In this document: piece by piece, positions 55,524-62,969 of the stretch
Layout of the letters: every line of letters begins with the position of its first letter
How positions within the stretch are numbered: the stretch's first letter is position 1
NCBI GenBank assembly: GCA_028293125.1
Contig: JAQGPJ010000002.1
Location: 1 to 64,000, forward strand
DNA: 64,000 nt
Source: Verrucomicrobiales bacterium
Lineage (GTDB): Bacteria > Verrucomicrobiota > Verrucomicrobiia > Verrucomicrobiales > V1-33
Reading direction: 5' to 3'
Program-made: the position numbers and the translations under genes
Notes under the pieces: generated by a model
What the model saw: the letters and a program-made list of their open reading frames with translations, nothing else
Told to the model about the DNA's origin: nothing
Database searches by the model: none

Positions 55524-56233
55524 AATCAAATCTTGAGAAGCGCGAAGTCAACTGAGCATGCTAATTTTTCTCGTATTACATATGAGCAAATATAAGAGAA
55601 ATATTCTTGGGGCAAGTTTTTTTTCGATTCTTTTGCGAATTTAGTGGGTTGGACTGTAAGCGTCACCTCAAGCGCCTTGGGGATTGATTTGACTCAGGCG
55701 ATGCGCGCTTTACGGGGTTTGGCCCATGCGGCTGAGGTATAGCCGGGAAGGCCGCTTTTGATTACCCACAACTTCAGCGTGCAAAATATTAAGTTTTCAG
55801 CAAATTGGCTGTGCAACCGTAAAGCCAATTTGCTGAAAAGCCGGGATGAAAAACCAAAAACCGGACCGCGGCGGCAGCAATCGCGCACCTCTCCGTCCTG
55901 AAGGCGGTGATCCTGACGGCTGGGCTGATGAGGAGGCGCGGGCGTCAACTTTCGCGGACGAGCGGCTCCGGAAACGGTTCCGGCGGCTGCTGGGCGAGGT
56001 TCATGACCGCATCGGCGGCGGCATTCCGCACGCCTGCCAGGACTGGGCGGCGGTGAAGGCGGCCTATCGCTTCCTTTTCAATCCCAAAGTGAGCGGGGCC
56101 GGCATCCTGGCCGGCCATTTTGAGGCCCCACGCGCGCGGTTCCAGGCCGCGTCCGGCACGGTTCTGATTCTCCACGACACCACGGAGTTTGTGTTTCAGC
56201 GGGAGAGCGCGGCCGGTTTCGGCCTGCTCACTA

Positions 56234-57380
56234 GTGTCCTGATGGATTAATTCGTTGAAAAATTCTTGGTTGAGTTCAAGATGACCTCATGTCCTCCGGC
56301 CGCCCTGTCGCCATCATTGAACTCACCCCTGAGGAGCGCACCAAACTGGAGGAGCTGGCCCGGCGCCGCAAAACCTCCCAAGCCATGGCTCTGCGGTCCC
56401 GCATCATTCTGGACTGCGCCGGCGGCCTGACCAACACTCAGGTGGCGGCAAAGCTTTCCGTGGCCATGCCGACCGTCGGCAAGTGGAGGACAAGGTTTGC
56501 AAAGGAGCGCCTGCATGGCCTCTCAAATGCGCCGCGGCCCGGCCAGCCACGCAAAATCACCGACGCCAAAGTGGAGGAGGTGGTCACCCGCACCCTGGAG
56601 AGCACCCCGTCCACCGCCACCCACTGGAGCACCCGTTCCATGGCCAAAGCCTCAGGCCTGACGCAGAACGCCATCCTGCGGATCTGGAAAGCCTTCGGAC
56701 TCAAACCCCACCTTCAGGACACGTTCAAACTCTCCACAGATCCATTCTTTGTGGAGAAGGTGCGCGACGTTGTGGGTCTGTATGTCAACCCGCCGGAGCG
56801 GACCCGCGCGCTGGTGCTGTGTGTGGATGAAAAGAGTCAGGTGCAGGCTCTGGAGCGCACTCAGCCGCTGCCGCCTCTGGGGCCGGGCCAGCCGGAGCGG
56901 CGCACCCACGATTATGTCCGCCACGGCACCACCTCCCTGTTCGCCGCTTTGGACATCGCCACAGGCAAGGTGATTGGCCAGTGCCACCGGCAGCACCGCC
57001 ATCAGGAGTTTCTCTCCTTCCTCCGGCGTATTGATAAAGAGGTTCCGGCGGAGCTGGAAATTCATCTGGTAATGGACAATTACGCCGTCCACAAAACCCC
57101 GAAAGTGACCGCATGGTTTCAAAAGCGGCCGCGCTATCACCTGCATTTCACTCCGACGAGCGCCTCGTGGCTCAATCAGGTGGAGCGATGGTTTGCCAAA
57201 ATCACGGAGGAGCGCATCCGCCGCTCAGCCTTCCGCTCCGTGGCTGAACTGGAGCGCGCCATCCACAGCTATATTGAGGATAACAACCGCAATCCGAAGC
57301 CTTTCGTCTGGACCGCCAGCGCTGATCTCATCCTCGGTAAAGTTCAGGCAGTTTGTGAACGAATTAATCAATCAGCATAC
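56234..57380 (+). mobile_element. Intact IS630-family element nested in IS4
   Basis: 1147 bp flanked by duplicated TA (56232-56233 and 57381-57382), the hallmark of IS630/Tc1 insertion. Imperfect ends: GTGTCCTGATGGATTAATTC left and, inverted, GTATGCTGATTGATTAATTC right. It carries an apparently intact transposase. Confidence 0.92.
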
Positions 57381-57383
57381 TAG
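56289..57383 (+). CDS. IS630-family transposase
   Basis: 364 aa. N-terminal helix-turn-helix ([20 protein letters not shown]) and a second winged helix ([20 protein letters not shown]); the DDE domain has [13 protein letters not shown] (Asp), [14 protein letters not shown] (Asp) and [12 protein letters not shown] (Glu). The gene runs to the very tip of the element: its stop TAG (57381-57383) is made of the duplicated TA plus the first host base G. Insertion before C or T would have lost that stop, so protein length depends on the target. Confidence 0.93.
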   Translation: MSSGRPVAIIELTPEERTKLEELARRRKTSQAMALRSRIILDCAGGLTNTQVAAKLSVAMPTVGKWRTRFAKERLHGLSNAPRPGQPRKITDAKVEEVVTRTLESTPSTATHWSTRSMAKASGLTQNAILRIWKAFGLKPHLQDTFKLSTDPFFVEKVRDVVGLYVNPPERTRALVLCVDEKSQVQALERTQPLPPLGPGQPERRTHDYVRHGTTSLFAALDIATGKVIGQCHRQHRHQEFLSFLRRIDKEVPAELEIHLVMDNYAVHKTPKVTAWFQKRPRYHLHFTPTSASWLNQVERWFAKITEERIRRSAFRSVAELERAIHSYIEDNNRNPKPFVWTASADLILGKVQAVCERINQSAY

Positions 57384-58509
57384 GGCCCGCCTGGGCGACG
57401 GACGGGAGATGACAGTGCGCGGCCTGCTGATGCACTCCAGCATGGCCCTGACGCTGGATAGCGTGCCGCTGGGCCTTGCCGCCGTCCAATTCCGGAGCCA
57501 CCAGCGGTTCAAGGACGCCAACGCTTTCAGGCTCAAAGCCAATTCGGCCCGTATTCCCATTGAGGAGAAGGAAAGCCACCGCTGGCTGGAGAATCTCGGG
57601 GAGCCCGGTCGCCTGCTGGGCAATCCGGAGCGGCAGGTGCATATCGGAGACCGGAAAAGTGATATTTATGAGCTTTTTTGCATGGCGCAAAGCGGGCATG
57701 CGCACTTTTTGGTCCGCACCTGCGCGGACTGCCTGACGGAGGCGGAGGGACACACGATGGCCAAAGCCATGGAGAAATCGGATGGCTCCGGTTCCCACAC
57801 TTTGTTTTTTGATGCCGGGGACGGGCGTGTGGAGGAGGCCTGGCTGGACGTCCGCTGGCGGCGGTTGCGGATCCTGCCGCCCGTCGGCAAACGGGTGCGC
57901 TGGCCGGAGCTGGAGCTGAGCGTGATCCACGCCACGGAGCGCGGCGCGCCCGCAGGACGCGAACCCATTGATTGGAAACTGCTCACCAGCCTGCCGGTCT
58001 CCAGCCTTGGATAGGCCGTCGGGAAAATGGACTGGTACGCCCTGCGTTGGAAAATCGAAACTTTTCATAAGATCCTCAAATCCGGCTGCCGAGCGGAGGA
58101 CTCCCAGTTGAGGACCTCGGAGCGGGTGGTGAAACTGATCGCGCTTTATTGCATTGTAAGCTGGCGTGTGTTCTGGATGACCATGCTCAACCGGGCCAAC
58201 CCGCGGGCGGAGGTTTCGCAGGTCCTGACACCGGAGGAGCAGGCGGCGCTGGGCGCCGCCGTTCCTCCAAAGAGGGGCCATCCGCCACACAGCACCCTTG
58301 GTGATTATCTCAAGGCGTTGGCCAGGCTTGGAGGCTGGCTGGCGCGGGCCGGGGACAGCCCGCCGGGAAACATGGTCATCTGGCGCGGCTGGCTGCGACT
58401 GGGGGACATGCTATTGGGCTTCAAAATCGCCGAAACTTATGGGTAATCAAAAGGGTCACACCCCTCCTATGTGATTTCCGGAATTATTTGCCCTAAGGCC
58501 TAACCGTAA

Positions 58510-58761
58510 TTACAGTGCCTCTTGGAGGCGATCAGTGACCTTTTTCCATAATGAAAACAATTCGGTGGCCGGTGGAGTCCCGACAAGATCAGACCTGATT
58601 TCATTATCCGCCAATGGCTTCGTGATTTGTCGTGACACCACATATAAACACAGTGCGTCGTAAATGGTCTTTTTTGAGGGAAAATAAATAATGCGCTTGA
58701 CAAGGATGGAGTTTATTGCATTTTCGTTAAATCGTGGTAGATCATGGCCGAATTCGGGTGG
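58510..58761 (-). pseudogene. C-terminal fragment of an unknown gene
   Basis: The minus strand reads PPEFGHDLPRFNENAINSIL, then VKRIIYFPSKKTIYDALCLY and on to WKKVTDRLQEAL and TAA. It has natural composition but no start codon; the frame is closed upstream by TAA at 58764-58762. GHDL at a helix start is common in HEPN-like proteins, a weak hint only. It is a truncated remnant between the IS4 element and the protease cassette. Confidence 0.5.
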
Positions 58762-58811
58762 TTAACCATTAATTTCATAAATGGGGAAGTAATTTTTCTC
58801 ACCTTTTTACT

Positions 58812-59687
58812 ATGCTAATCGCGATCAATAATCCTACTTTTGGAACAAAAAATATTGCTTCAGATACGGAGACGCAAGAGAATATGCGTTTGGAGACAGA
58901 GGCTTTTGAAGGCAAAGGTGTCAATACGAAATCTCGCGTAGCCCAGAAGCGCATCGTTTTAGCAAATGCCCCATTACCAACAACCGAGTCGTGGATCGGT
59001 GGTGATGATAGGGAGCGGATATACGATACTGATCTATCTCCTTGGCGAATGATTTGTTCCCTTGCTATAACTGCTCCTAACGGTCATTTTATGGGTACGG
59101 GGTGGTTGGCAGGCCCTCGGACCATAATAACTGCAGGACATTGTATTTTTCATTCATTGATGGGGGGATGGGCTTCCAAAATTGTTGTTGCCCCCGGACG
59201 CGACGACACAGACTATCCTTTTTCCAAGTTTCCATCTACGCGCTTCTCGGTTTTAGAGAAATGGGGAAAAGATCAACTTCCTGATTTTGATATTGGGTGC
59301 ATCCATTTGGATCAAGACATTGGGGAGACTTTAGGATGGTTTGGCATGGCATCACTGCCGAATTCCGAGTTAAATCAAAAACGGATTAATGTAGCTGGAT
59401 ACCCCTCTGATAAAGACAGCGGGCGTTTTCTTCTTCACCATCAAGATTTAATAGTGGATGTGCAGGATCGACGCATTTATTACACTGTTGATACCTTCGG
59501 TGGCCAAAGCGGAGCTCCAGCATGGATTCAAAATTCGATAGACGGAGCTCCAATGGTCGTTGGCGTGCATGCATATGGAGTTGGGGGCACAACAACGCCA
59601 AATTTGAATGCAAACTCCGCCCCCAGACTGATTCCAGAGGTTATTGATATTATAAAACTTTGGATTAATGAAGCAAAACCAACATAA
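58812..59687 (+). CDS. Trypsin/V8-like serine protease
   Basis: 291 aa, AT-rich gene. After a leader of about 80 residues without signal-peptide character, WRMICSLAITAPNGHFMGTG and TIITAGHCIFHS give catalytic His; LPDFDIGCIHLDQDIG gives Asp; VDTFGGQSGAPAWIQ gives Ser in the Gly-x-Ser-Gly form. This matches V8-type glutamyl endopeptidases (S1B-like). The N-terminal region may be a propeptide (VAQKRIVLANAPLP before the mature start). Its last 20 nt overlap the next ORF, and a small Cys-rich peptide gene follows, so it may process or be controlled by that peptide. Confidence 0.88.
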   Translation: MLIAINNPTFGTKNIASDTETQENMRLETEAFEGKGVNTKSRVAQKRIVLANAPLPTTESWIGGDDRERIYDTDLSPWRMICSLAITAPNGHFMGTGWLAGPRTIITAGHCIFHSLMGGWASKIVVAPGRDDTDYPFSKFPSTRFSVLEKWGKDQLPDFDIGCIHLDQDIGETLGWFGMASLPNSELNQKRINVAGYPSDKDSGRFLLHHQDLIVDVQDRRIYYTVDTFGGQSGAPAWIQNSIDGAPMVVGVHAYGVGGTTTPNLNANSAPRLIPEVIDIIKLWINEAKPT

Positions 59688-59934
59688 AATCACTGGCTGT
59701 ATTGTGGACGAAAATTGCCATCCCATTCAAGATGCAACTGTTTCAGTTGTAGAGAGCTCCGTTATAATGCCAGAAATATCTCAACAAGTTGGTCCTGATG
59801 GCTGGTTCCAGCTTACACTTCCAGTGGGTGCCTTCTCAATAAAAGCAACATCGAGCCGGGGAGAATCGAATCAAATTTCCGTGAATATTCCATGCTCCGA
59901 ACGATCAATTAGATTGGTTCTTAAAGCGCATTGA
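59668..59934 (+). CDS. Carboxypeptidase-regulatory-like single-domain protein (88 aa)
   Basis: KITGCIVDENCHPIQDATVS, then VGPDGWFQLTLPVGAFSIKA and the ending RSIRLVLKAH match the CarboxypepD_reg beta-sandwich (G.V.D..g.pi..A.V, d..G.f.l.lp.G.y.i.a). Such domains bind or stabilise partners. The ATG overlaps the protease 3' end by 20 nt. Standing alone, it could be a chaperone or inhibitor of the protease; a similar domain seems to begin the 472-aa protein of the hydrolase operon. Confidence 0.75.
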   Translation: MKQNQHKITGCIVDENCHPIQDATVSVVESSVIMPEISQQVGPDGWFQLTLPVGAFSIKATSSRGESNQISVNIPCSERSIRLVLKAH

Positions 59935-60012
59935 AGATGCAAGCATGAGATACCCACTAATCTGTCCTAGTAAATGGGACCCATCAAAAACATACACAAA
60001 AATAAAAATAAA

Positions 60013-60306
60013 ATGGCTGACATCAAAATTAATTCCGAAGCTTGGTCTAGCATAAATTCTGATGACCAACAGAAAATCGAAGCTATTCTCCGAAATTCTA
60101 ATTTACTTCATGAAGGCAGTAAAATTGTTGCAAGCTCAGCTGAGGTTGAGAGCGCAGAGCAGCCAGAATCTTTCTGGTGCGAGTTGGCCTGCAATGCAGC
60201 AGAAGCTGCGGCAGTTGCTGCATGTGCTGGGCTTTCAGGGCCCGCGATGGGCGTATGTATAGCTGCTGCACATGCCGGGGGCGCGCTATGCAGGAGTAAA
60301 TGTTAG
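60013..60306 (+). CDS. Six-cysteine small peptide, putative bacteriocin or RiPP precursor
   Basis: 97 aa from ATG 60013 (an in-frame ATG at 59974 would add a Lys/Asn-rich stretch and is less likely). Residues 1-52 are a hydrophilic helical leader (INSEAWSSINSDDQQKIEAI; LRNSNLLHEG). The second half, after about residue 55, is Ala/Gly-rich with six Cys: FWCELACNAAEAAAVAACAG, MGVCIAAAHAGGALCRSKC. This leader-plus-hydrophobic Cys-core layout fits an exported antimicrobial or signal peptide with disulfides or modified residues. No transporter or maturase is adjacent; the V8-like protease two genes upstream could cleave it. Confidence 0.7.
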   Translation: MADIKINSEAWSSINSDDQQKIEAILRNSNLLHEGSKIVASSAEVESAEQPESFWCELACNAAEAAAVAACAGLSGPAMGVCIAAAHAGGALCRSKC

Positions 60307-60324
60307 TGTGACTCAACCAAGTCC

Positions 60325-60350
60325 AACCTGCCCCAATTTCGGGGCAGGTT
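60325..60350 (+). terminator. Intrinsic-type terminator of the protease cassette
   Basis: AACCTGCCCC (60325-60334) and GGGGCAGGTT (60341-60350) form a perfect 10-bp stem with an AATTTC loop, 18 nt after the peptide gene; GCCTCATTATTTT follows. Confidence 0.8.
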
Positions 60351-60405
60351 GCCTCATTATTTTGGTGCTACGGAAATCCGTGTAATATAAGCGGTGCGCG
60401 CAGCC

Positions 60406-60787
60406 TTTTGATTACCCACAACTTCAAAGTGAAAAATATTTGGTTTTCAGGAAAATTGGCTGTGCAACGTAAAGCCAATTTGCTGTAAAGCCGGGATGAA
60501 AAACCAAAACCAGACCGCAGTGGCAGCAATCGCGCACCTTTCCGTCCTGAAGGGGGAAATCATGACGGCTGGGCTGATGAGGAGGCGCGCGCTTCCACCT
60601 TCGCGGACGAACGGCTCCGGAAACGGTTCCGCCGGCTGCTGGGTGAGCTTCATGACCGCATCGGCGGCAGCCTTCCATACGCCTGTCAGGATTGGGCGGC
60701 GGTGAAGGCTGCCTGCCGGTTCCTTTCCAACCTCAAAGTGAGTGAGGCCGGCATCTTGGGCGGCCATTTTGAAGCCACCCGCGCGTG
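60406..60787 (+). mobile_element. IS4-type element, 5'-terminal relic
   Basis: It begins CTTTTGATTACCCACAACTT and follows the element at 55755 closely through the start of its transposase (QDWAAVKAACRFLSNLKVSE) up to FEATRAW. It breaks off about 60787, where the coupling-protein relic begins. Confidence 0.85.
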
Positions 60788-60796
60788 GGCGGGAGT

Positions 60797-61127
60797 CGCG
60801 CCCGGTCGGCCAGACCGCCGTGGGGATCCAGCAGGGCAAAACCGCGCCCGTTTTCCAGATCCTGCCGCATTAAATCGAAGAGGAGGGTGCTCTTTCCGGT
60901 TCCGGTGCCGCCCAGAATATGAAAATGCCGCACCCGTTGCTCGCGGGTGAGCCACACCTCCCGGCTTTTTCCCGCGTGGGTGTTGATGCCCACCAACAGA
61001 CTGTGTCCGTCCCTCGGAAGTTCCGGCGCCTTATGGGCGCTGCCGGAGAGCCGAAGGAGTCTGGGGGATCGCACCGCCGCCGAGGGAAACCGCAAAAGCC
61101 TAGCAGCTTCTCGCGGTTGAGGATCAT
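60797..61127 (-). pseudogene. Type IV coupling protein / conjugative ATPase fragment
   Basis: The minus strand reads FPSAAVRSPRLLRLSGSAHK, then SLLVGINTHAGKSREVWLTR, REQRVRHFHILGGTGTGKST and GRGFALLDPHGGL. Walker A GTGTGKS lies at 60909-60889, followed by the DPHG motif of VirD4/HerA-type ATPases of conjugative systems. An upstream piece (NREKLLGF, from ATG 61127) is in another frame, and the 3' side stops at the IS4 relic. Both ends and the frame are damaged, so it is a remnant of a conjugative element. Confidence 0.75.
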
Positions 61128-61936
61128 GCCGCACCGGCGGCTTTGGGATCGCCGCAGTGCTCCTCAGGATTGTAACCGTTATTGCAGAGCGGCTGCAGGT
61201 GGTTGCCCTCCCGGTCGGCGAAAAGCCGCTGGGGAGCGGCCATGTGGCGGAGTCTGTCCCACATCCGGTCCGGGCTTCGGGACTGCGCGGCAAGGCGCAC
61301 CGCGCACCCGAAGAGCGGACTGGAGACTTTTCTGGCAACGCCTTTGAGAAGGACGTCTCCGCCATCGAAAACGGTTTTCCATCCGCCCTCGCTAAGGAGG
61401 GAACAATCTCCTCATGCTAGGGTTGGGGTTCGGGGAGCAATGGAACCGTAAGTGCACTTAAGGAGCGTCCCATCGGGGAAAGTGCTTCCCAGCGCACCGT
61501 TGTTCCCGCTCATTTTTCCCTGAACTTGCGCGCATCAGAAAGATTTTGAATTCACAGGCTTGAGGGAGGCCACGATAAGCTCAAATCTCGGATTTTACCC
61601 GGTAAAAGTCGTTCGACACGGGGATTTTGGATCCTCCGAAACTCTCGTTCGCAATCGTCGCTCGGGCGCAAAGTGCACTTACCGTTCCATTGCTCCCCAG
61701 ACCCCGATCCCGTGCGTGGCTGCGTATTTTAATTCTTGCTGTGATTCAGCTTACGCATTTATAATGTGTTTTCAATCGCGAGACAGCCATCGCAGCCTTA
61801 CTCCCACTGGAGGTTTCACCGGACCTTCCTCACGCGCCCATATCCGATATCCTGGTATCCGCATGGGCATGCGTTTCCCCATAAACCTCCGCCGCCGCTC
61901 GCCTTCCCTACGTCCGTCACCACGCCGCTTCCGCCT
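61128..61936. other. Intergenic region with a short inverted-repeat element
   Basis: No gene seen. It contains the 267-bp element 61432-61698 and the leader of the ferritin-like gene, including an AT-richer stretch near 61725-61770 that could hold its promoter. Confidence 0.5.
61432..61698. repeat. MITE-like element with 28-bp inverted repeats
   Basis: GGGGAGCAATGGAACCGTAA plus GTGCACTT (61432-61459) is repeated inverted at 61671-61698 with one mismatch. The 211 bp inside encode nothing recognisable. A solo copy of one end lies at 37703-37727, upstream of the giant operon. This suggests a non-autonomous element mobilised by an absent transposase. Confidence 0.75.
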
Positions 61937-62968
61937 ATGATCCTTTTAAAACTACCTGTCTTCCAATCATTGGCCGATGTCCAGGCCGGTGTGCAGACAG
62001 CCATCAATCTCGAGTTCGCCACGCTCCCGCCCTACCTCCACGCGGCTAATTCCATCCTGCCAGGCTGCAATGCCCCGGCCACCATGCGCCTTCGGGAAAT
62101 CACGCACGAGGAGATGATCCACCTCTGCCTGGCCTGCAACATCATGAACGCCATCGGCGGCACGCCCCGGATCACCGTGCCCAGCTACCCCGGTCCCCTG
62201 CCCGGTGATGTCGGGCGCAATCCGGACGGTTCCCAGTTCAACATCCATCTCTACCCCTTCTCCCAGGCCGCCATGCAGCAGGGCATGAAGATCGAGGAAC
62301 CGGATGATCCCCTTGATCCCCCGCAGGCCGATGTCCTTGAGGCGGCGGTGACTTCTGAAACCGGCACCATTGGCGACTACTACCACCACTTGGAGCAGGC
62401 GCTTTCCGAGCTCCCCGCCTCCGCCTGGCATGCTGACCGCAGCCAGATTGATGACAGCCAGTTCTTCCAGGGTCAGCTCTTCAAGGTGAACAACTTCGCC
62501 GATGCCCAGCAGGCCATCAGCGACATCGTTTCCGAGGGCGAAGGCTCCACCACCAGCCCCCTGAATTTCGAGGGCGACATCTCCCACTACTACCGGTTCG
62601 AGGAAATCTATCGCAACCAGGTCCTCACCAAGGCGAACAACCCCGTGGGCTATGCCTGGGGCAAGCCTCTGGGCATCGACTGGACTGCCGTCTATCCCGC
62701 CATCACCGACCCCTGCATCCACGACTTCTCCCACGAGCCCGCCGCTGCCCAGGCTGCCCAGCAGCAGTGCAACAGCGCCTTCAGCGACATGGTGGACGCC
62801 CTCCAGCTCGCCTTCACCGGGCAGCCCGCCCAGCTCGGCGTCGGCGTGCGCTGCATGTTCACCCTCAGCCAAGCCATTAAGGTGGCCTTCACCACCCCGC
62901 TGGCGGATGGCAAGTCCGTCGCCGGCCCCAGTTTCCTTTACATCCTCAAAAATCAACGGCAGGCCTAA
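61937..62968 (+). CDS. Ferritin-like protein related to the VioB C-terminal domain
   Basis: 343 aa from ATG 61937; upstream in-frame codons are not protein-like. ADVQAGVQTAINLEFATLPP, then YLHAANSIL and REITHEEMIHLCLACNIMNA give the ferritin-like four-helix pattern (PF12902 type) with E (LEF), EE..H and later YYHHLEQAL ligands for a di-iron or similar site. In VioB and RebD this domain belongs to the iminophenyl-pyruvate dimer synthases of violacein and rebeccamycin biosynthesis. In free-standing relatives the reaction is usually unknown. The stop is 1 nt before the next ATG, so the two genes are coupled. No VioA/C/D/E homologue is in the window. Confidence 0.85.
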   Translation: MILLKLPVFQSLADVQAGVQTAINLEFATLPPYLHAANSILPGCNAPATMRLREITHEEMIHLCLACNIMNAIGGTPRITVPSYPGPLPGDVGRNPDGSQFNIHLYPFSQAAMQQGMKIEEPDDPLDPPQADVLEAAVTSETGTIGDYYHHLEQALSELPASAWHADRSQIDDSQFFQGQLFKVNNFADAQQAISDIVSEGEGSTTSPLNFEGDISHYYRFEEIYRNQVLTKANNPVGYAWGKPLGIDWTAVYPAITDPCIHDFSHEPAAAQAAQQQCNSAFSDMVDALQLAFTGQPAQLGVGVRCMFTLSQAIKVAFTTPLADGKSVAGPSFLYILKNQRQA

Positions 62969-62969
62969 T

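Larger units (their letters stand above)
55846..58446 (+). pseudogene. IS4-family transposase, broken by IS630 and a nonsense codon
   Basis: Part 1 (55846-56233) reads MKNQKPDRGGSNRAPL to GFGLLT; part 2 resumes after the IS630 at 57381 with [20 protein letters not shown]. Removing the IS630 plus one TA gives a continuous frame [20 protein letters not shown] at 58012-58014 follows LPVSSLG where the intact homologue reads VTSVEEALEKTGWYALRW; the same frame continues AVGKMDWYALRWKIETFHK to the stop at 58446. Catalytic regions LILHDTTEFVFQ, VHIGDRKSDIYELF and WYALRWKIETFHK are otherwise intact. Confidence 0.9.
55755..58453 (+). mobile_element. IS4-family element, second type, disrupted by IS630
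   Basis: Left end CTTTTGATTACCCACAACTT (55755-55774), right end ACTTATGGGTAATCAAAAG (to 58453). Between them is one transposase gene split by an IS630 element and carrying a stop codon. No target duplication is visible. Directly after the right end comes GGTCACACCCCTC (58454-58466), the same word as at the tip of ISKra4 copy 1 (16154-16166), so this element abuts an ISKra4 end remnant. Confidence 0.88.

Noticed and set aside
55755-58453. Target duplication for the second IS4 element
   Set aside because: Bases left (GGGAAGGCCG) and right (GGTCACACCC) do not match; the right side is an ISKra4 tip.
61766-61936. N-terminal extension of the ferritin-like protein
   Set aside because: In frame, but the translation is unlike protein; homology starts at ATG 61937.
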